Source: a bacterium (GTDB lineage Bacteria > SZUA-79 > Acidulodesulfobacterales > Acidulodesulfobacteraceae). From it: DNA of 64,000 bases. Each line of letters starts with the position of its first letter. The stretch's first letter is position 1. Of the stretch, positions 61,898-64,000 are shown in pieces. The position numbers were made by a program, and so were the translations under genes. The DNA lies in the NCBI GenBank assembly GCA_021825865.1, contig JAKAFU010000002.1, positions 62,001 to 126,000 on the forward strand, in the 5' to 3' direction. The notes under the pieces are model-generated. The model was not told where the DNA came from. It did not search any database and worked only from the letters and a program-made list of their open reading frames with translations.

Positions 61898-61925
61898 CCC
61901 CCATCCGCATTTAAATTTGACCCCC
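61892..61925. repeat. ATTTGACCCCC direct repeat pair
   Basis: ATTTGACCCCC occurs at 61892-61902 and again at 61915-61925. The first copy supplies the stop codon of the MNT gene. Such TTTGACCCCC motifs are seen near the ends of some transposable elements, so this may be a scar; the element itself is not visible here. Confidence 0.5.
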
Positions 61926-62280
61926 TCTTTTCCCTCTTGAACAAAAGTAATTTCTCACATCTTTTTTTAAATCTCACGTGCTAATGTCAACACCGATTTA
62001 AAATTCCCTAAAACGCCGAACGAAAAGCGCGTATAATGCCGAACGAAAAAATCCGCTTTTCACCGATTATAAATTTAATTTTATGCATTTTTATGCATTT
62101 ATTAAATTTCCAGTAAATCCACATAGCAAGTTGCATTTATTTTAACCCAGCCTTACTGCTTTAATCTAATCACCTCCTTTTATTTACTTAATTTATACGC
62201 TTTACAACCCCCTTTTTTATAATAAATCTAAAACCTTAAAGCGTGCAATTTACACCAAGGCACTTTATTTATTTTTTTAT
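61926..62280. other. Gene-free region with short repeats
   Basis: About 355 bases without a credible gene. It holds two copies of GCCGAACGAAAA about 26 bases apart near 62009-62045, and on the minus strand a textbook AAGGAGGTGATT near 62170 with no good ORF behind it, which looks like the remains of a deleted gene. Confidence 0.4.
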
Positions 62281-62440
62281 GTTCCAATCCATATTGGTGC
62301 GATTAAAAGTAATGCCCATTCTTTTAACTTCGTTAGGATAATTTTGTTTTAATTCCATATTGGTGCGATTAAAAGAATTGCATGGAAAGCTTAGCAGCGA
62401 CAGATTAATTGTTTCAATTCCATATTGGTGTGATTAAAAG
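62281..62440. CRISPR. Three-repeat CRISPR remnant
   Basis: Repeats at 62281-62309 (one base short and one change), 62346-62375 (TTTT variant) and 62411-62440 (one change, GTGTGATT), all of the same 30-base family as the main array. Spacers are 36 and 35 bases. All three repeats have diverged, which fits a leader-distal or abandoned array part. No cas gene is adjacent. Confidence 0.9.
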
Positions 62441-62662
62441 TTTTTTATCTGTTGTCTTACCTGTTTCTTACCTAAGCTACGGGATTATAATTTTCCTGTT
62501 GAAGTCGAATGAATTAATAATATTCGTTATATATAAATATTGACGTTAGAACCAAAATTTTAGCCTTTATTGTTTGTAATTATTGTTTTCAATTTCTTTT
62601 TCTTTAATGATTTTAAATGTTAAAATTTCAATTTGATTTATAAAGTTTTCGGCTTTATCAAG

Positions 62663-62995
62663 CTATTCTTTTACTTCTTCATTAGCGAACTTGTATACTT
62701 TATAATCTCCTTCCTGCCGTTTATCAAATATTTCAACGTAAAAATCCTTTAATTTTCTGCTAACTAAACCTTTATTTGCAATTTCTCTATTAAAATTAGA
62801 CAACATTCCCGAGTGCTTTGATGTCGATAATTCAAACAAGCTCATAAGTCCTGCAACGGAATAAAAAACAGAATAATAAATCCTATTAACGGCACCTGTA
62901 AAATAATTATTGCTATATAACAACTTGGCTTCAGCAAGCGTATCTCTTGATTTTTCTAATTGAAAGTTTGCGTAATCTTTTATTTCCTGCTTCAT
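62663..62995 (-). CDS. HEPN-domain (UPF0332) toxin-like protein
   Basis: A 110-residue helical HEPN protein of the UPF0332 type: the Tyr-rich VNRIYYSVFYSVAGLMSLF block, SKHSGMLSNF, and FDKRQEGDYKVYKF, which is the family's C-terminal signature with an invariant Arg and Asp-Tyr. HEPN proteins of this kind are RNase-like toxins or their relatives. The gene is the second of a minus-strand pair with the MNT gene at 62992-63336, overlapping it by four bases (ATGA-type). It lies between two CRISPR arrays. Confidence 0.87.
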   Translation of the reverse strand: MKQEIKDYANFQLEKSRDTLAEAKLLYSNNYFTGAVNRIYYSVFYSVAGLMSLFELSTSKHSGMLSNFNREIANKGLVSRKLKDFYVEIFDKRQEGDYKVYKFANEEVKE

Positions 62996-63336
62996 AAACT
63001 AATTCCTTCTTTGTTTATGCTGTTTCTGATAAAATAATTAAGATTATTATTAAGCCATTCGTTTTTATTTTCTATTAAAGTTTCAAAAACAACATCGTCG
63101 TATGTGGAATAAATATCGGATATATTGCTTATTATGTTTTTTTCTACTTTAGAATTTACCTCTGCTCCAAGAAGTATTAATATATCTACATCTGAATCTT
63201 TATTGTAGTCTCCTCTTGCTTTAGAACCAAACAAAATTATCTCTGCATCCGGATATAATTGCAATACCCTTTTTTTAAGTTCTGCAATAGCTTTAATTTC
63301 GGTATCTTTTAGATTCAGTGTTTTTATAGTTTTCAT
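62992..63336 (-). CDS. MNT-type nucleotidyltransferase antitoxin
   Basis: A 114-residue nucleotidyltransferase with the motif FGSKARGDYNKDSDVDILIL, the GSx9DxD pattern of MntA. It precedes the HEPN gene and overlaps it by four bases, forming a classical MNT/HEPN toxin-antitoxin operon. In characterised systems the nucleotidyltransferase neutralises HEPN by adding AMP to a tyrosine. A TATAAT box lies about 35 bases upstream on the minus strand. This pair is intact, unlike the one at 61625. Confidence 0.9.
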   Translation of the reverse strand: MKTIKTLNLKDTEIKAIAELKKRVLQLYPDAEIILFGSKARGDYNKDSDVDILILLGAEVNSKVEKNIISNISDIYSTYDDVVFETLIENKNEWLNNNLNYFIRNSINKEGISL

Positions 63337-63489
63337 TGCTTTAATATATTTTAAGAAAACATTACTTTATTTTTATTATATCACAAACCTTTATCTTATC
63401 TAATATATAATAAATATATGGCAACTCGCCTTACTCCCCTAATTCTAACTTTTTGATTTGGGGCAGTGTATAATCTGAATGAGATATTG

Positions 63490-64000
63490 GTTTCAATTCC
63501 ATATTGGTGCGATTAAAAGCACAGCACACGAAGTGGGCACGGTATCGGCGAATGTCGTTTCAATTCCATATTGGTGCGATTAAAAGCTTATCTTGTATAT
63601 ATTTTGTGTAGTCTGTTGCTAATGTTTCAATTCCATATTGGTGCGATTAAAAGGGCAAGTAGCATAATGGCAATGCACCTGACTGTTAATGTTTCAATTC
63701 CATATTGGTGCGATTAAAAGGAAATTAGCAAAGTTATATGAAAAGATAACAAACCAAGTTCAATTCCATATTGGTGCGATTAAAAGTAAATAATCTTGCA
63801 TTAAATAATTATAAGAAGGATTGTTTCAATTCCATATTGGTGCGATTAACAGAAAGAAGACGAGCGCATTTATATCCATAATAACGGAAGTTTCAATTCC
63901 ATATTGGTGCGATTAAAAGATACTTCTATTTGACTTTGTGGCGTGATTATTAAATGTTTCAATTCCATATTGGTGCGATTAAAAGAATATCTTGTATATC
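63490..64000. CRISPR. CRISPR array, eight repeats, running off the window
   Basis: Eight 30-base repeats start at 63490, 63557, 63624, 63691, 63758 (one base short), 63823 (ending AACAG), 63890 and 63956; spacers are 36-37 bases. The repeat begins GTTTCAATTCC and ends GCGATTAAAAG. On the minus strand it ends in ATTGAAAC, the usual 3' end of type I/III repeats, so transcription may run right to left with the leader beyond the right edge. A partial eighth spacer reaches 64000. No cas gene is visible in the window. Confidence 0.97.

Noticed and set aside
61939-62160. Short minus-strand ORF near the AAGGAGGTGATT site
   Set aside because: The start is too far from the site and the peptide matches nothing; it looks like leftover DNA.
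59608-64000. Integrated element with duplicated tRNA 3' end
   Set aside because: I looked for a second copy of the tRNA-Arg T-arm/acceptor sequence and did not find one in the window.

Overview
The window is an AT-rich, gene-dense bacterial chromosome segment. A KDO cytidylyltransferase, RlpA, an outer-membrane secretin and AmiC-type and Lpp-type envelope genes point to a Gram-negative cell. Gene content and order (a SAM-I riboswitch before a sulfur-carrier operon, a PyrR-led pyr operon, short-form HisG, MoaD fused to a NIL domain) fit the deltaproteobacterial-type lineages. An uncultured AT-rich group such as the Acidulodesulfobacterales is possible, but that placement is inference only. Many proteins carry Asn/Lys/Ser-rich low-complexity insertions relative to their families.

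Region by region. 1-3600, minus strand: a sigma70-like promoter (TTGACA, 17 bases, TATAAT), a SAM-I riboswitch with intrinsic terminator, then a threonine-synthase-family enzyme, a MoaD/ThiS protein fused to a NIL domain, an E1-like ThiF/MoeB enzyme, a TusA-like protein and a further gene cut by the window edge. Control by SAM suggests this is a methionine (homocysteine) sulfur-transfer operon rather than a plain threonine gene; this is the most interesting system here. 3700-11500: YbjQ, RlpA, KdsB, L31, a candidate structured RNA, ThyX, PrfA, PrmC, MurA. 10780-19455: a nearly complete histidine operon (hisG D C B, an amidase, hisH A F IE); HisZ and histidinol-phosphatase are not here. 19500-25160: S21, CvpA (frameshifted in a T tract), DnaG, RpoD (the macromolecular synthesis block) and a CAT-anticodon tRNA. 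25180-30550: Nif3-like protein, zinc-ribbon protein, RNase P RNA with an enlarged AT-rich insert, LepA, LepB. 30700-40300: pyrimidine operon pyrR-pyrB-pyrC-carA-(radical SAM)-carB, then greA and an Nfu protein, closed by a bidirectional terminator.

40350-49600: alanine racemase, TldD, a penicillin-binding transpeptidase-like protein, a large B12-binding-type radical SAM protein, and a ComM/YifB ATPase. 49645-59276, all minus strand: a compact type IVb-like pilus or secretion cluster with two prepilins, lipoprotein, lytic transglycosylase, secretin, ATPase, inner-membrane platform and three accessory assembly proteins.

59600-64000: after a tRNA-Arg the gene content changes to a defence/toxin-antitoxin region: a decayed brnT, a 59-codon ORF, an AbiEi-like/AbiEii pair, a truncated MNT nucleotidyltransferase ending inside a repeated ATTTGACCCCC motif, an intact MNT/HEPN pair, and one CRISPR repeat family found in three places (a lone repeat, a three-repeat remnant, and an eight-repeat array that runs off the right edge). 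No cas genes are visible.
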